Origin: Kosakonia pseudosacchari
GTDB lineage: Bacteria; Pseudomonadota; Gammaproteobacteria; Enterobacterales; Enterobacteriaceae
DNA: 64,000 bases
Reading direction: 5' to 3'
Assembly: GCF_900184035.1 (NCBI RefSeq)
Contig: NZ_FXWP01000025.1
Coordinates: forward strand, 186,001 to 250,000
A program made the position numbers and the translations under genes. Of the stretch, positions 39,764 to 49,560 are shown in pieces. Every line of letters begins with the position of its first letter. Within the stretch, counting starts at the first letter, position 1. Below the pieces are notes generated by a model. It worked only from the letters and a program-made list of their open reading frames with translations. It did not search any database and had not been told where the DNA came from.

Positions 39764-40507
39764 GTGAAATATAAAGTGATGGCCCTGGCGGCAATGATCG
39801 GTTTCAGCGCGATGGCGGTACAGGCGAGCGAATTGCCGGACGGCCCGCATATTGTCACCTCGGGTACGGCAAGCGTGGACGCGACCCCGGACATCGCCAC
39901 GCTGGCGATTGAGGTTAATGTCGCCGCGAAAGACGCTGCCTCAGCCAAAAAACAGGCCGATGACCGTGTTGCGCAATATCTTAGCTTTCTTGAGCAAAAC
40001 GGCATTGCCCGGAAAGACATTAATTCCGCGAACTTACGCACACAGCCCGATTATGACTACCAGAACGGCAAAAGTATTCTGAAAGGCTACCGCGCAGTGC
40101 GTACTGTGGAAGTCACGCTGCGAGAGCTGGACAAACTTAATTCACTGCTGGATGGCGCGCTGAAAGCGGGGCTGAACGAAATTCGTTCTGTATCCCTGGG
40201 CGTTGCGCAACCGGAGTCTTTCAAAGATAAAGCGCGCAAAGCGGCTATCGATGATGCAACGCACCAGGCACAGCAGTTAGCGGCGGGCTTTAACGCTAAA
40301 CTCGGCCCGATCTACAGCGTGCGCTACCATGTTTCCAACTATCAGCCGAGCCCAATGGTACGCATGATGAAAGCGGATGCGCCAGAAGCCGCTTCCGCAC
40401 AGGAAACTTATGAGCAACCGTCGATTCAGTTTGCTGATCAGGTAGATGTCGTGTTCCAGCTGGAACCGACTCAGAGCCAGCCGCAGACTGCGGCACCGGC
40501 GAAGTAA
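39764..40507 (+). CDS. yggE: YggE family periplasmic SIMPL-domain protein
   Basis: The 247-residue exported protein has a signal peptide (KVMALAAMIGFSAMAVQA) and a SIMPL (DUF541) domain: PHIVTSGTASVDATPDIATL and NLRTQPDYDYQNGKSI then LKGYRAVRTVEVTLRELDKL. E. coli YggE is linked to lower oxidative stress, but its mechanism is not known. It begins with GTG at 39764 behind GGAGGAG. It is convergent with argP. Confidence 0.92.
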   Translation: MKYKVMALAAMIGFSAMAVQASELPDGPHIVTSGTASVDATPDIATLAIEVNVAAKDAASAKKQADDRVAQYLSFLEQNGIARKDINSANLRTQPDYDYQNGKSILKGYRAVRTVEVTLRELDKLNSLLDGALKAGLNEIRSVSLGVAQPESFKDKARKAAIDDATHQAQQLAAGFNAKLGPIYSVRYHVSNYQPSPMVRMMKADAPEAASAQETYEQPSIQFADQVDVVFQLEPTQSQPQTAAPAK

Positions 40508-40515
40508 CCCCTTTC

Positions 40516-40545
40516 GCCCTCTCCCGGCCGGGAAGAGGGCGTTTT
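40516..40545. terminator. Bidirectional terminator between yggE and argP
   Basis: GCCCTCTCCCGG/CCGGGAAGAGGGC stem (one bulge) followed by GTTTTATT on the plus strand. Confidence 0.8.
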
Positions 40546-40546
40546 A

Positions 40547-41440
40547 TTAATCCTGCCTTAACACCCGATGCCCATATTCCAGCAATGCGTCCGTGACGTT
40601 GCGCATCATCCGGCTTTCTGGCGCAAACCGGTGCCAGTACAGCATCCGGCGCTGCAACAAACCGGGCGTCAGGTCGATCAGATCGCCGCTGTTCAGCTCT
40701 TTTTCGATTTGCAGATGCGGGATCATGCAGCAGGTTGTCCCCTGGCGCGCCAGTTGTACAAACGCTTCGGAAGAGTTGACGATATGGCAAGGCACGCTGC
40801 CCGGCGGTAAGTCGAAATACTGCTGTAAAAATGCCTGATGCATATCATCGAGATGATCAAACGCGACCGCCGGTGCTTTTAGCAATGCGGAGCGGGTGAC
40901 GCCGTTCGGGAAATAGCGCTCGGCGAACGCTTTCGAACCGACGAACAGATAATCCAGCGCGCCGAGTTGGTCGACCAGGCAACTGGGCAGCGCCTGCGGC
41001 TGAATACTCACCGCGCCAACTACCTCACCGCGACGCAAACGCTCCTGGGTACGGGTTTCGTCTTCCACCTGCAGATTCAGGCGAATCGGTGAGTCGGCCA
41101 GTACCGGGGCCAATGCCGGCAATAGCCAGGTCGCCAGGCTGTCGGCGTTGACCGCCAGCGATAACAGCAGCGGTGTGGAACCGGTTTGTTCGTCGCCAAG
41201 CCACTCTTCTTCGAGTAGCTCGACTTGGCGCAGCAACGCCAGCAGTTTTTGCCCTTGCTCGGTGGGACGAGGTGGCACGGTACGCACCAGCAGCGGCTGA
41301 CCAAACATATTTTCCAGTTGCTTAATGCGCTGCGACACGGCGGACTGGGTAATACACAGCTTTTGTGCGGCACGTTCAAATCCGCGCTCACGAATAACCG
41401 CATCAAGCGCCTGTAATGTTCTGTAGTCCGGACGTTTCAT
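40547..41440 (-). CDS. argP: LysR-type regulator ArgP
   Basis: The 297-residue regulator (also called IciA) senses lysine and arginine and controls argO and several lysine and amino-acid genes. The N-terminal helix-turn-helix is [20 protein letters not shown] (about residues 21-40), followed by a LysR substrate-binding domain. It is divergent from rpiA across 164 bp and convergent with yggE. Confidence 0.95.
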   Translation of the reverse strand: MKRPDYRTLQALDAVIRERGFERAAQKLCITQSAVSQRIKQLENMFGQPLLVRTVPPRPTEQGQKLLALLRQVELLEEEWLGDEQTGSTPLLLSLAVNADSLATWLLPALAPVLADSPIRLNLQVEDETRTQERLRRGEVVGAVSIQPQALPSCLVDQLGALDYLFVGSKAFAERYFPNGVTRSALLKAPAVAFDHLDDMHQAFLQQYFDLPPGSVPCHIVNSSEAFVQLARQGTTCCMIPHLQIEKELNSGDLIDLTPGLLQRRMLYWHRFAPESRMMRNVTDALLEYGHRVLRQD

Positions 41441-41525
41441 TGCTCGGGCATTCTCCTGAAAAAATCGTACTCAGCACTATGACATAAATTTTTGTTCGGT
41501 ACAGACGAAATTGGACGTCGCGTAA

Positions 41526-41571
41526 TGTGACCCTGGTCACAGGGACATTTAGGGTAACGCTGGTCTATAAT
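41526..41571 (+). promoter_or_regulatory. rpiA promoter with a consensus CRP site
   Basis: TGTGACCCTGGTCACA (41526-41541) is a perfect match to TGTGA-N6-TCACA. A perfect TATAAT lies at 41566-41571; with a start near 41578 the CRP centre falls at about -44, close to a class II position. The site lies between divergent argP and rpiA. Confidence 0.7.
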
Positions 41572-41604
41572 GCGCCTGAAATTTCACACCACAGGCAAAC
41601 GACC

Positions 41605-42264
41605 ATGACGCAGGATGAACTCAAAAAAGCAGTGGGCTGGGCAGCGCTGAAGTATGTAGAACCTGGCACCATTGTGGGGGTTGGCACTGGCTCTACCGCG
41701 GCGCACTTTATTGACGCGCTGGGCACAATGAAAGGCCAGATTGAAGGCGCGGTTTCCAGCTCGGACGCGTCCACCGAGAAACTGAAAAGCCTTGGCATTA
41801 CCGTGTTCGATCTCAACGAGGTGGACCGCCTGGGCATTTATGTGGACGGCGCGGATGAGATTAACGGCCAGATGCAGATGATCAAAGGCGGCGGCGCGGC
41901 GCTGACGCGTGAGAAAATTATCGCCTCGGTGGCGGATAAATTCATCTGCATCGCGGATGCCTCCAAGCAGGTGGATATCCTCGGCAAATTCCCGCTGCCG
42001 GTGGAAGTGATTCCGATGGCGCGGAGCGCTGTCGCTCGCGAGCTGGTTAAGCTGGGCGGTCGGCCGGAATATCGGCAGAACGTGGTGACAGATAACGGCA
42101 ACGTCATCCTGGATGTTTATGGTCTTGAGATCGTCGATCCGATTGCGCTGGAAAACAGCATCAATGCGCTGCCAGGCGTAGTGACTGTCGGGTTATTTGC
42201 TAACCGTGGCGCGGATGTGGCGCTGATCGGCACCGCTGAAGGCGTGAAAACTATCGTGAAATGA
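41605..42264 (+). CDS. rpiA: Ribose-5-phosphate isomerase A
   Basis: The 219-residue enzyme interconverts ribose 5-phosphate and ribulose 5-phosphate. Motifs are [31 protein letters not shown], the catalytic [20 protein letters not shown] and [16 protein letters not shown] 41605 matches the E. coli start; the frame is open 78 bases upstream through the promoter. serA follows on the same strand after 268 bp. Confidence 0.96.
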   Translation: MTQDELKKAVGWAALKYVEPGTIVGVGTGSTAAHFIDALGTMKGQIEGAVSSSDASTEKLKSLGITVFDLNEVDRLGIYVDGADEINGQMQMIKGGGAALTREKIIASVADKFICIADASKQVDILGKFPLPVEVIPMARSAVARELVKLGGRPEYRQNVVTDNGNVILDVYGLEIVDPIALENSINALPGVVTVGLFANRGADVALIGTAEGVKTIVK

Positions 42265-42268
42265 TCTG

Positions 42269-42297
42269 ACAGGGAGGCGCATGCCTCCCTGTAAAAA
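42269..42297. terminator. Hairpin after rpiA
   Basis: ACAGGGAGGC/GCCTCCCTGT gives a 10-bp stem; the downstream base run is A, not T, on the plus strand. Confidence 0.55.
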
Positions 42298-42316
42298 ATC
42301 TGCAATCGGCAAATTT

Positions 42317-42332
42317 GGTGATATCTGTCACG
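42317..42332 (+). promoter_or_regulatory. CRP-like site in the serA upstream region
   Basis: GGTGATATCTGTCACG resembles TGTGA-N6-TCACA. serA of E. coli is controlled by Lrp and CRP; the remaining AT-rich 200 bp would suit Lrp. Confidence 0.5.
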
Positions 42333-42532
42333 TTTTTGCCATTGCCATACGTTACCTGCCGCTAGCTTCTTATTTCTTAGCATTTTTCTCTACCATTTCC
42401 CGCTGTATGACATTTCTTCAGATGCGCGACGCAAACGTTCATATTGCCGCGATAGTTTTTTTTGATATGTTGACTAACGCGGATTGCAATCTGCACAACA
42501 TCACAGTCAAGACAAAAAACAGGGTCGGGTAA

Positions 42533-43765
42533 ATGGCAAAGGTATCACTGGAGAAAGACAAGATTAAATTTCTGCTCGTCGAAGGGGTGCACCAGAAAGC
42601 TCTGGATAGCCTTCGCGCTGCGGGTTACACCAACATTGAGTTTCACAAAGGCGCGCTGGATAGCGAGCAACTGAAAGAGTCCATCCGTGATGCCCACTTT
42701 ATCGGCCTGCGATCCCGTACTCAACTGACTGAAGATATCATCGCTGCGGCGGAAAAACTGGTGGCTATCGGCTGTTTCTGTATCGGTACCAACCAGGTGA
42801 ATCTGGATGCGGCGGCAAAGCGCGGTATTCCGGTATTCAACGCGCCATTCTCCAACACCCGTTCGGTGGCAGAATTAGTGATTGGCGAACTGCTGCTGCT
42901 GATGCGCGGTATCCCTGAAGCGAACGCCAAAGCGCACCGTGGTATCTGGAATAAGCTGGCGGTTGGCTCGTATGAAGCGCGCGGTAAAAAACTCGGTATC
43001 ATCGGTTACGGTCATATTGGTACGCAGCTCGGCATTCTGGCGGAATCGCTGGGGATGCACGTCTATTTCTATGATATCGAAAGCAAATTGCCTCTCGGTA
43101 ATGCAACCCAGGTGCAACATCTCTCCGACTTGTTGAATATGAGCGATGTGGTGAGCCTGCATGTGCCGGAAAACGCGTCGACCAAAGATATGATTGGCCC
43201 GGAAGAGCTGGCGCTGATGAAACCGGGCGCTCTGCTGATCAACGCCGCACGCGGTACGGTGGTGGATATTCCGGCGCTGTGCGATGCGCTGAAGCGTAAA
43301 CACCTGGCAGGTGCGGCAATCGACGTGTTCCCGACGGAACCGGCGACGAACAGCGATCCGTTTGACTCTCCGCTGTGTGAATTCGACAACGTCCTGCTGA
43401 CGCCGCACATTGGCGGTTCCACGCAGGAAGCGCAGGAAAATATCGGTCTGGAAGTGGCCGGAAAATTGATCAAGTACTCCGATAACGGTTCGACGCTGTC
43501 TGCGGTGAATTTCCCGGAAGTTTCTCTGCCGCTGCACGGTGGCCGTCGTTTACTGCACATCCACGAAAACCGTCCTGGTGTGCTGACCGCGCTCAACCAA
43601 ATTTTCGCCAGCCAGAATATCAACATTGCAGCGCAGTACCTGCAAACCACGCCGTATATGGGTTATGTGGTTATTGATATTGAAGCGGATGAAGATGTGG
43701 CGCAGAAAGCGTTGCAGAGCATGAAAGCGATTCCGGGTACCATTCGTTCCCGTCTGTTGTTCTAA
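42533..43765 (+). CDS. serA: D-3-phosphoglycerate dehydrogenase
   Basis: The 410-residue first enzyme of serine synthesis is feedback-inhibited by serine. The NAD fold is GIIGYGHIGTQLGILAE, the catalytic region VSLHVPENASTKDMIGPEEL and LLTPHIGGSTQEAQENIG, and the C-terminal ACT domain (serine binding) spans about residues 335-410 with RPGVLTALNQIFASQNINIA. ATG 42533 has a GGGTCGGG-type weak ribosome site; the length equals E. coli SerA. Confidence 0.97.
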   Translation: MAKVSLEKDKIKFLLVEGVHQKALDSLRAAGYTNIEFHKGALDSEQLKESIRDAHFIGLRSRTQLTEDIIAAAEKLVAIGCFCIGTNQVNLDAAAKRGIPVFNAPFSNTRSVAELVIGELLLLMRGIPEANAKAHRGIWNKLAVGSYEARGKKLGIIGYGHIGTQLGILAESLGMHVYFYDIESKLPLGNATQVQHLSDLLNMSDVVSLHVPENASTKDMIGPEELALMKPGALLINAARGTVVDIPALCDALKRKHLAGAAIDVFPTEPATNSDPFDSPLCEFDNVLLTPHIGGSTQEAQENIGLEVAGKLIKYSDNGSTLSAVNFPEVSLPLHGGRRLLHIHENRPGVLTALNQIFASQNINIAAQYLQTTPYMGYVVIDIEADEDVAQKALQSMKAIPGTIRSRLLF

Positions 43766-43775
43766 ACGTTGCTTA

Positions 43776-43799
43776 TTCCTCTCCCGCAAGGGAGAGGAA
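43776..43799. terminator. Bidirectional terminator between serA and fau
   Basis: A 10-bp stem TTCCTCTCCC/GGGAGAGGAA with GCAA loop occupies nearly the whole 36-bp gap of the convergent pair. Confidence 0.8.
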
Positions 43800-43801
43800 A
43801 G

Positions 43802-44398
43802 TTACCACTGCCATAATTTTGATGGTGTAACCACCGCAGGCAACGGGATATCCCACTCTTCCACTGGCAGCTTCTCCACACCCTGGCAGTCATGCGCGTA
43901 ACCCACCGGATTCAGGCCATATTCGCGCCAGTTTTGTAACGTGCGATCGTAAAAACCACCGCCCATTCCCAGGCGTTGCCCTTGTTCATCAAAGGCGACC
44001 AGCGGCGTAATCAGCACGTCGAGCTGGCTCAGCGGTAACACATCACGCACATCCAGCTTCGGTTCCTGAATTTTCAGACGGTTAACCACCAGTTCGCTGT
44101 GCGGGTGGTAATGCAGAAACAGCAAATTGCCGGGGCTAAAGGGGTGCAATACCGGCAAATAAACGCGTTTGCCGCTACGCCAGAGTTGTTCAATGAGCGG
44201 CTGGGTATCCAGCTCGCCATCAAAAGAGAGAAACAACGCTACGCTATGTGCCATCACAACCGGCGCATACGCCATCATGCGTGCCGCGGCCTGCTGGGCA
44301 AAGTGTGTTTGTTGTTCAGGAGTGAGTTCACGCCGGCGCTGGCGAATAACTTTGCGGATTTCTTGTCGTGACGAAGGAAAATCAGGAAGTTGCGTCAT
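43802..44398 (-). CDS. fau: 5-formyltetrahydrofolate cyclo-ligase family protein
   Basis: The enzyme (YgfA, also fau) converts 5-formyl-THF to 5,10-methenyl-THF with ATP. The fingerprint is QRLGMGGGFYDRTLQNW near the C-terminus. I start at MTQLPDFPSSRQEIRKV (44398), 198 residues; E. coli YgfA is annotated at 182 from a later start. It lies directly downstream of 6S RNA, with which it is co-transcribed in E. coli. Confidence 0.92.
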   Translation of the reverse strand: MTQLPDFPSSRQEIRKVIRQRRRELTPEQQTHFAQQAAARMMAYAPVVMAHSVALFLSFDGELDTQPLIEQLWRSGKRVYLPVLHPFSPGNLLFLHYHPHSELVVNRLKIQEPKLDVRDVLPLSQLDVLITPLVAFDEQGQRLGMGGGFYDRTLQNWREYGLNPVGYAHDCQGVEKLPVEEWDIPLPAVVTPSKLWQW

Positions 44399-44416
44399 GA
44401 TGGTTGTAAAAAGAAG

Positions 44417-44600
44417 GGAATCTCCGAGATGCCGCCGCTGGCTGTAACCCTTGAACCCTTGGTTCAAGGTGAATGCGTCGTCATAGCTTTAAGGCTTCTC
44501 GGACGGACCGAGCATGCTCACCAACCATGGATCGCCACATTCTTGTGGTATGAAATATCGGCTCAGGGGACTGGCCCGCTTGCAAACATCTCAGAGATAT
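44417..44600 (-). ncRNA. ssrS: 6S RNA
   Basis: The 184-base segment aligns end to end with E. coli 6S RNA: ATATCTCTGAGATGT at the 5' end, the conserved GCGGGCCAGTCCCC, CGAGCATGCTCGGTC-type centre and CATCTCGGAGATTCCC at the 3' end, which closes the terminal stem. 6S RNA binds sigma-70 RNA polymerase in stationary phase by mimicking an open promoter. It sits between zapA and fau, the conserved place. Confidence 0.97.
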
Positions 44601-44643
44601 TTTTTGGCTTCACGGTCACTCTAACACAAATGACCCTGAAGCG

Positions 44644-45087
<444 letters not shown>

Positions 45088-45200
45088 TTAATGATTCGGA
45101 GTGCATGCAAACGCATGGAACGTGAAGCATCACGGGTATATCACCAGGGGCCAAAGTGGTAGCATATCATGAATATTCCCCCCAACGACGACGAATGCGC

Positions 45201-45779
45201 ATGTCTATACAGAACGAAATACCTGGTTACAACGATGTAGCCCAGCTACTCAACCAACAGGGCGTTGGATTACTTCCTGCTGAAATGCACGGGCTTATCG
45301 CGGGGATCCTCTGCGGCGGTAACAACGATAGTTCCTGGCAGCCGTTGCTGCATGATTTAACCAATGACGGTCTGGCATTCGGTCACGAACTGGCGCAAGC
45401 GCTGCGCAGCATGCATTCAGCAACCAGCGACTCACTGGAAGACGACGGTTTCTTGTTCCAGCTCTATCTGCCGGATGGCGACGATGTTAGCGTTTTCGAC
45501 CGCGCTGACGCGCTGGCGGGCTGGGTGAACCATTTCCTGCTGGGGCTGGGCGTCACTCAGCCGAAGCTCGATAAAGTGACCGGTGAAACCGGCGAAGCGA
45601 TTGACGATCTGCGCAACATTGCGCAGCTGGGTTATGACGAAGACGAAGATCAAGAAGAGCTGGAAATGTCGCTCGAAGAGATCGTCGAATACGTCCGTGT
45701 CGCGGCGCTGCTGTGCCACGACACTTTCACGCGGCCACAGCCTACCGCGCCGGAAGTGCGTAAACCCACGTTACATTAA
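45201..45779 (+). CDS. ygfB: YgfB family protein (UPF0149)
   Basis: The 192-residue acidic cytoplasmic protein starts [20 protein letters not shown]. Its family marks are [18 protein letters not shown] and [12 protein letters not shown], followed by a highly acidic [20 protein letters not shown]. Its role in enterobacteria is unknown. It leads the ygfB-pepP-ubiH-ubiI unit, with pepP 24 bp downstream. Confidence 0.94.
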   Translation: MSIQNEIPGYNDVAQLLNQQGVGLLPAEMHGLIAGILCGGNNDSSWQPLLHDLTNDGLAFGHELAQALRSMHSATSDSLEDDGFLFQLYLPDGDDVSVFDRADALAGWVNHFLLGLGVTQPKLDKVTGETGEAIDDLRNIAQLGYDEDEDQEELEMSLEEIVEYVRVAALLCHDTFTRPQPTAPEVRKPTLH

Positions 45780-45803
45780 TTCACCTTGTAGGGAGTCGGT
45801 GTC

Positions 45804-47117
45804 ATGACACAGCTTGAGTTTCTCCGTCGCCGCCAGGCATTGTTGGCGCAGATGGTTCCGGGCAGCGCGGCGCTAATTTTTGCCGCACCGGAAGCCACCC
45901 GCAGCGCAGACAGTGAATATCCGTATCGTCAGCACAGCGATTTCTGGTATTTCACCGGTTTTAACGAGCCGGAAGCGGTGCTGGTGCTGATCAAAAGTGA
46001 TGACACCCACAACCACAGTGTGCTGTTTAACCGCGTGCGCGACAAAACCGCCGAAATCTGGTTTGGTCGTCGCCTTGGCCAGGAAGCCGCGCCGGAAAAG
46101 CTGGGTGTCGATCGCGCACTGGCTTTTCCGGATATCAACGAACATCTTTATCAATTGCTTAACGGTCTCGACGCCGTGTACCACGCGCAGGGTGAATTCG
46201 ACTATGCCGACACCATTGTGTTTACCGCGCTGGACAAGTTGCGCAAAGGCTCGCGTCAAAATCTGCTTGCGCCGCCAACGTTAACCGACTGGCGGCCAAT
46301 GGTGCATGAAATGCGCCTGTTTAAATCTGCCGAAGAGATAGACGCGATGCGTCGCGCCGGGGAGATCTCCGCGCTGGCGCATACCCGCGCGATGCAGGTT
46401 TGTCGTCCGGGGATGTTTGAATATCAGCTTGAAGGTGAAATCCAGCACGAGTTTAACCGCCACGGCGCGCGTTTTCCCTCCTATAACACCATCGTGGGTT
46501 CCGGCGTGAACGGTTGCATTCTGCATTACACGGAAAATGAGAGCCAGATGCGTGATGGCGATCTGGTGCTGATTGATGCCGGTTGTGAATACCAGGGATA
46601 TGCCGGTGATATCACTCGCACCTTCCCGGTAAACGGCAAATTCAGCCCGGCGCAACGCGAAATCTACGATATCGTGCTGGCCTCGCTGGAACGTGCCCTT
46701 GTGCTTTTCCGTCCGGGCACGTCCATCCAGGAAGTGACCGGTGAAGTGGTGCGCATCATGATTACCGGGCTGGTGAAGCTCGGCATTCTGAAAGGTGAAG
46801 TCGATGAGCTGGTGGAAAAAAACGCGCATCGTCCGTTTTTCATGCACGGCTTAAGCCACTGGCTCGGATTGGATGTGCACGATGTTGGTGTCTATGGCAA
46901 AGATCGCTCGCGTGAACTGGCACCTGGTATGGTGCTGACGGTGGAACCGGGCCTCTATATCGCACCGGATGCCGATGTGCCGGAGCAGTATCGCGGTATT
47001 GGTATTCGTATTGAAGATGACATCGTCATTACTGAAGACGGCAACGAAAACCTGACCGCCAGCGTCGTGAAAACCGCTGACGAGATTGAGGCGCTGATGG
47101 CGGCATCACGTTCATGA
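45804..47117 (+). CDS. pepP: Xaa-Pro aminopeptidase P
   Basis: The 437-residue metallopeptidase removes N-terminal residues before proline. The two-metal site residues are in DGDLVLIDAGCEYQGYAGDI, FFMHGLSHWLGLDVHDVG (His) and TVEPGLYIAPDAD with a final RIEDDIVITEDG. It is close to E. coli PepP (441). Its stop overlaps the ubiH ATG by 4 bp. Confidence 0.95.
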   Translation: MTQLEFLRRRQALLAQMVPGSAALIFAAPEATRSADSEYPYRQHSDFWYFTGFNEPEAVLVLIKSDDTHNHSVLFNRVRDKTAEIWFGRRLGQEAAPEKLGVDRALAFPDINEHLYQLLNGLDAVYHAQGEFDYADTIVFTALDKLRKGSRQNLLAPPTLTDWRPMVHEMRLFKSAEEIDAMRRAGEISALAHTRAMQVCRPGMFEYQLEGEIQHEFNRHGARFPSYNTIVGSGVNGCILHYTENESQMRDGDLVLIDAGCEYQGYAGDITRTFPVNGKFSPAQREIYDIVLASLERALVLFRPGTSIQEVTGEVVRIMITGLVKLGILKGEVDELVEKNAHRPFFMHGLSHWLGLDVHDVGVYGKDRSRELAPGMVLTVEPGLYIAPDADVPEQYRGIGIRIEDDIVITEDGNENLTASVVKTADEIEALMAASRS

Positions 47118-48292
47118 GTGTGATTATCGTTGGCGGTGGCATGGCTGGCGCAACACTTGCGCTGGCTATTTCTCATCTTACTCAGGGCAAATTACCCGTT
47201 CATCTGGTAGAAGCCAGCGTACCTGGCGCGTCCACGCATCCGGGATTTGACGCCCGCGCCATTGCGTTAGCGGCAGGCACGTGCCAGCAACTGGCGCGTA
47301 TCGGCATCTGGCAAGCCATTGCCGCCTGCGCCACGCCGATTTCGACGGTTCATGTCAGCGATCGCGGCCATGCAGGCTTTGTCACGCTGGATGCGCAGGA
47401 TTACCACCTCGATGCGCTTGGCTACGTTGTCGAACTGCACGACGTTGGGCAGCGGCTGTTCACGTTATTGCAAAATGCGCCCGGCGTGACGCTGCATTGC
47501 CCGGCGAAAGTTAGCGCGGTTGCCCGTGATGAGCAGCAGGTGAGCGTAACGCTGGAAAGCGGTGAAAGTATCATCGGTCAATTGTTGGTGGCGGCAGACG
47601 GCTCCCGTTCACGCATTGGTCAGCAACTGGGTGTGGACTGGCAGCAAGCGCCTTATCACCAGGCGGCGGTTATCGCCAACGTCACCACCTCTGTGGCGCA
47701 TCAGGGGCGGGCGTTTGAGCGTTTTACCGAGCATGGCCCGCTGGCGATATTACCGATGTCACAAGGTCGCTGTTCGCTGGTGTGGTGTCATCCGCTGGAA
47801 AAACAGCAGCAGGTAGCCGCCTGGTCTGACGAACGTTTCTGCCTCGAGTTACAAAAGGCCTTTGGCTGGCGACTCGGGCGCATTCTGCATGTGGGCAAAC
47901 GCAGCGTTTACCCGCTGACGCTGACCGCGGCCGCTTCGCCTGTCTCGCACCGCGCGGTGCTGGTCGGCAATGCCGCGCAAACGCTGCATCCAATCGCCGG
48001 GCAGGGTTTTAACCTCGGCATGCGCGATGTGATGACGCTGGCGGAAACGCTGGCTGAAGCGTGGGCGGCGCAGCGAGATGTTGGTTACTACCCCGTGTTG
48101 ACGGGCTACCGCGATCGCCGCCATGCGGATAAAAAAGCCACCATCGGCGTTACCGATGGGCTGGTGCATCTGTTTGCCAATCACTGGATACCGTTGGTCG
48201 TCGGGCGTAATGCCGGGCTGATGGCGATGGAATTATTTACCCCCGCGCGCGATGCGCTGGCGCAGCGTACCCTCGGTTGGGTTGCCCGTTAA
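47114..48292 (+). CDS. ubiH: 2-octaprenyl-6-methoxyphenol hydroxylase
   Basis: The 392-residue flavoprotein monooxygenase acts in aerobic ubiquinone synthesis. It has the FAD motif IIVGGGMAGATLALAIS, the middle DG motif VAADGSRSRIGQQLG, and LVGNAAQTLHPIAGQGFNLG. In E. coli it hydroxylates C4. It is coupled to pepP and followed by ubiI after 18 bp. Confidence 0.95.
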   Translation: MSVIIVGGGMAGATLALAISHLTQGKLPVHLVEASVPGASTHPGFDARAIALAAGTCQQLARIGIWQAIAACATPISTVHVSDRGHAGFVTLDAQDYHLDALGYVVELHDVGQRLFTLLQNAPGVTLHCPAKVSAVARDEQQVSVTLESGESIIGQLLVAADGSRSRIGQQLGVDWQQAPYHQAAVIANVTTSVAHQGRAFERFTEHGPLAILPMSQGRCSLVWCHPLEKQQQVAAWSDERFCLELQKAFGWRLGRILHVGKRSVYPLTLTAAASPVSHRAVLVGNAAQTLHPIAGQGFNLGMRDVMTLAETLAEAWAAQRDVGYYPVLTGYRDRRHADKKATIGVTDGLVHLFANHWIPLVVGRNAGLMAMELFTPARDALAQRTLGWVAR

Positions 48293-48310
48293 AGACAAAA
48301 GGAGCGAAGA

Positions 48311-49513
48311 GTGCAGAGTGTTGATGTTGCGATTGTCGGCGGCGGTATGGTCGGGTTGGCGCTGGCCTGTGGTTTACAGGGCAGCGGGTTGCGCGTGGCG
48401 GTGCTGGAGCAGAATGAACCGGCACCGCTGGCGGAAGATGCTCCCCCGGCGCTGCGCGTGTCAGCGATTAATGCTGCCAGTGAAAAGTTACTGACGCACC
48501 TTGGCGTCTGGTCAAATATTATTGCCCAACGTGCCGGGCGTTATCACGGCATGGAAGTGTGGGACAAAGACAGTTTTGGCCGCATCGCGTTTGACGACCA
48601 GAGCATGGGCTACAGCCATCTTGGTTACATTATTGAAAATGCGGTGATCCACCAGGCGCTGTGGGATAAAGCCCGGCAGTGCAAGGACGTTACCCTTATG
48701 GCTCCGGCTGAGTTGCAGCAGGTGGCGTGGGGCGAAAACGAGGCGTTTCTGACTTTAAAAGATGGCACCATGCTCACTGCACGGCTGGTGGTTGGCGCAG
48801 ATGGCGCAAACTCCTGGCTGCGTAACAAGGCCGACATTCCGCTGACATTCTGGGATTACCATCATCATGCGCTTGTGGCGACCATTCGCACCGATGAGCC
48901 GCATCAGGCGGTGGCGCGCCAGGTATTTGGTAACGATGGCATTCTCGCTTTTCTGCCGCTTAACGATCCGCATTTATGCTCCATTGTCTGGTCGCTGCCG
49001 CCAGAGCAGGCGAAAGCCATGCAGCAAGCGAGTGAGGAAGCATTCAACCAGGCGCTGTGTATGGCGTTCGATAACCGTCTTGGGCTGTGCCGCGTTGAGA
49101 GTGAACGTCAGGTATATCCGCTCACCGGACGCTATGCGCGCCAGTTTGCCGGACACCGTCTGGCGCTGGTTGGCGATGCTGCGCACACCATTCATCCGCT
49201 GGCGGGGCAGGGTGTTAACCTTGGCTTTATGGATGTCGCGGAGTTGATAACCGAGCTGAAGCGCCTGAGCCGCGAAGGTAAAGACATTGGTCAGCATCTC
49301 TATTTGCGCCGCTATGAGCGCAGCCGCAAACACAGCGCGGCGTTGATGCTGGCCGGAATGCAGGGTTTTCGCGAACTCTTCTCGGGTGCAAACCCGGCGA
49401 AAAAGCTGCTGCGTGATATCGGCCTGAAACTGGCAGATACCCTTCCCGGTGTGAAAACCCGTTTGTTACGCCAGGCGATGGGGCTCAACGATCTGCCTGA
49501 GTGGTTACGTTAA
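48311..49513 (+). CDS. ubiI: 2-octaprenylphenol hydroxylase
   Basis: The 400-residue flavin monooxygenase (VisC) hydroxylates C5 of the ubiquinone ring. It is a paralogue of ubiH with the same order of motifs: VAIVGGGMVGLALACGLQ, VVGADGANSWLRNKA and LVGDAAHTIHPLAGQGVNLG. A GTG start at 48311 follows AGGAGCGAAGA. It closes the operon; a hairpin follows. Confidence 0.95.
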   Translation: MQSVDVAIVGGGMVGLALACGLQGSGLRVAVLEQNEPAPLAEDAPPALRVSAINAASEKLLTHLGVWSNIIAQRAGRYHGMEVWDKDSFGRIAFDDQSMGYSHLGYIIENAVIHQALWDKARQCKDVTLMAPAELQQVAWGENEAFLTLKDGTMLTARLVVGADGANSWLRNKADIPLTFWDYHHHALVATIRTDEPHQAVARQVFGNDGILAFLPLNDPHLCSIVWSLPPEQAKAMQQASEEAFNQALCMAFDNRLGLCRVESERQVYPLTGRYARQFAGHRLALVGDAAHTIHPLAGQGVNLGFMDVAELITELKRLSREGKDIGQHLYLRRYERSRKHSAALMLAGMQGFRELFSGANPAKKLLRDIGLKLADTLPGVKTRLLRQAMGLNDLPEWLR

Positions 49514-49523
49514 CTGCGTCACA

Positions 49524-49549
49524 CTTTCCCTTCCCGGTCCCGGGAAGGG
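49524..49549 (+). terminator. Hairpin after ubiI
   Basis: TTCCCTTCCCGG pairs with CCGGGAAGGGA over a short loop. No T tract follows, so termination is not certain. Confidence 0.6.
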
Positions 49550-49560
49550 ATGCCTCCTCC

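Noticed and set aside
42281-42532. 83-codon frame ending at serA start
   Set aside because: It covers the hairpin and AT-rich serA promoter region and has no homologue I recognise.
43766-43801. sibC/ibsC toxin-antitoxin locus expected between serA and fau in E. coli
   Set aside because: The gap is only 36 bp and is filled by a terminator, so the locus is absent.
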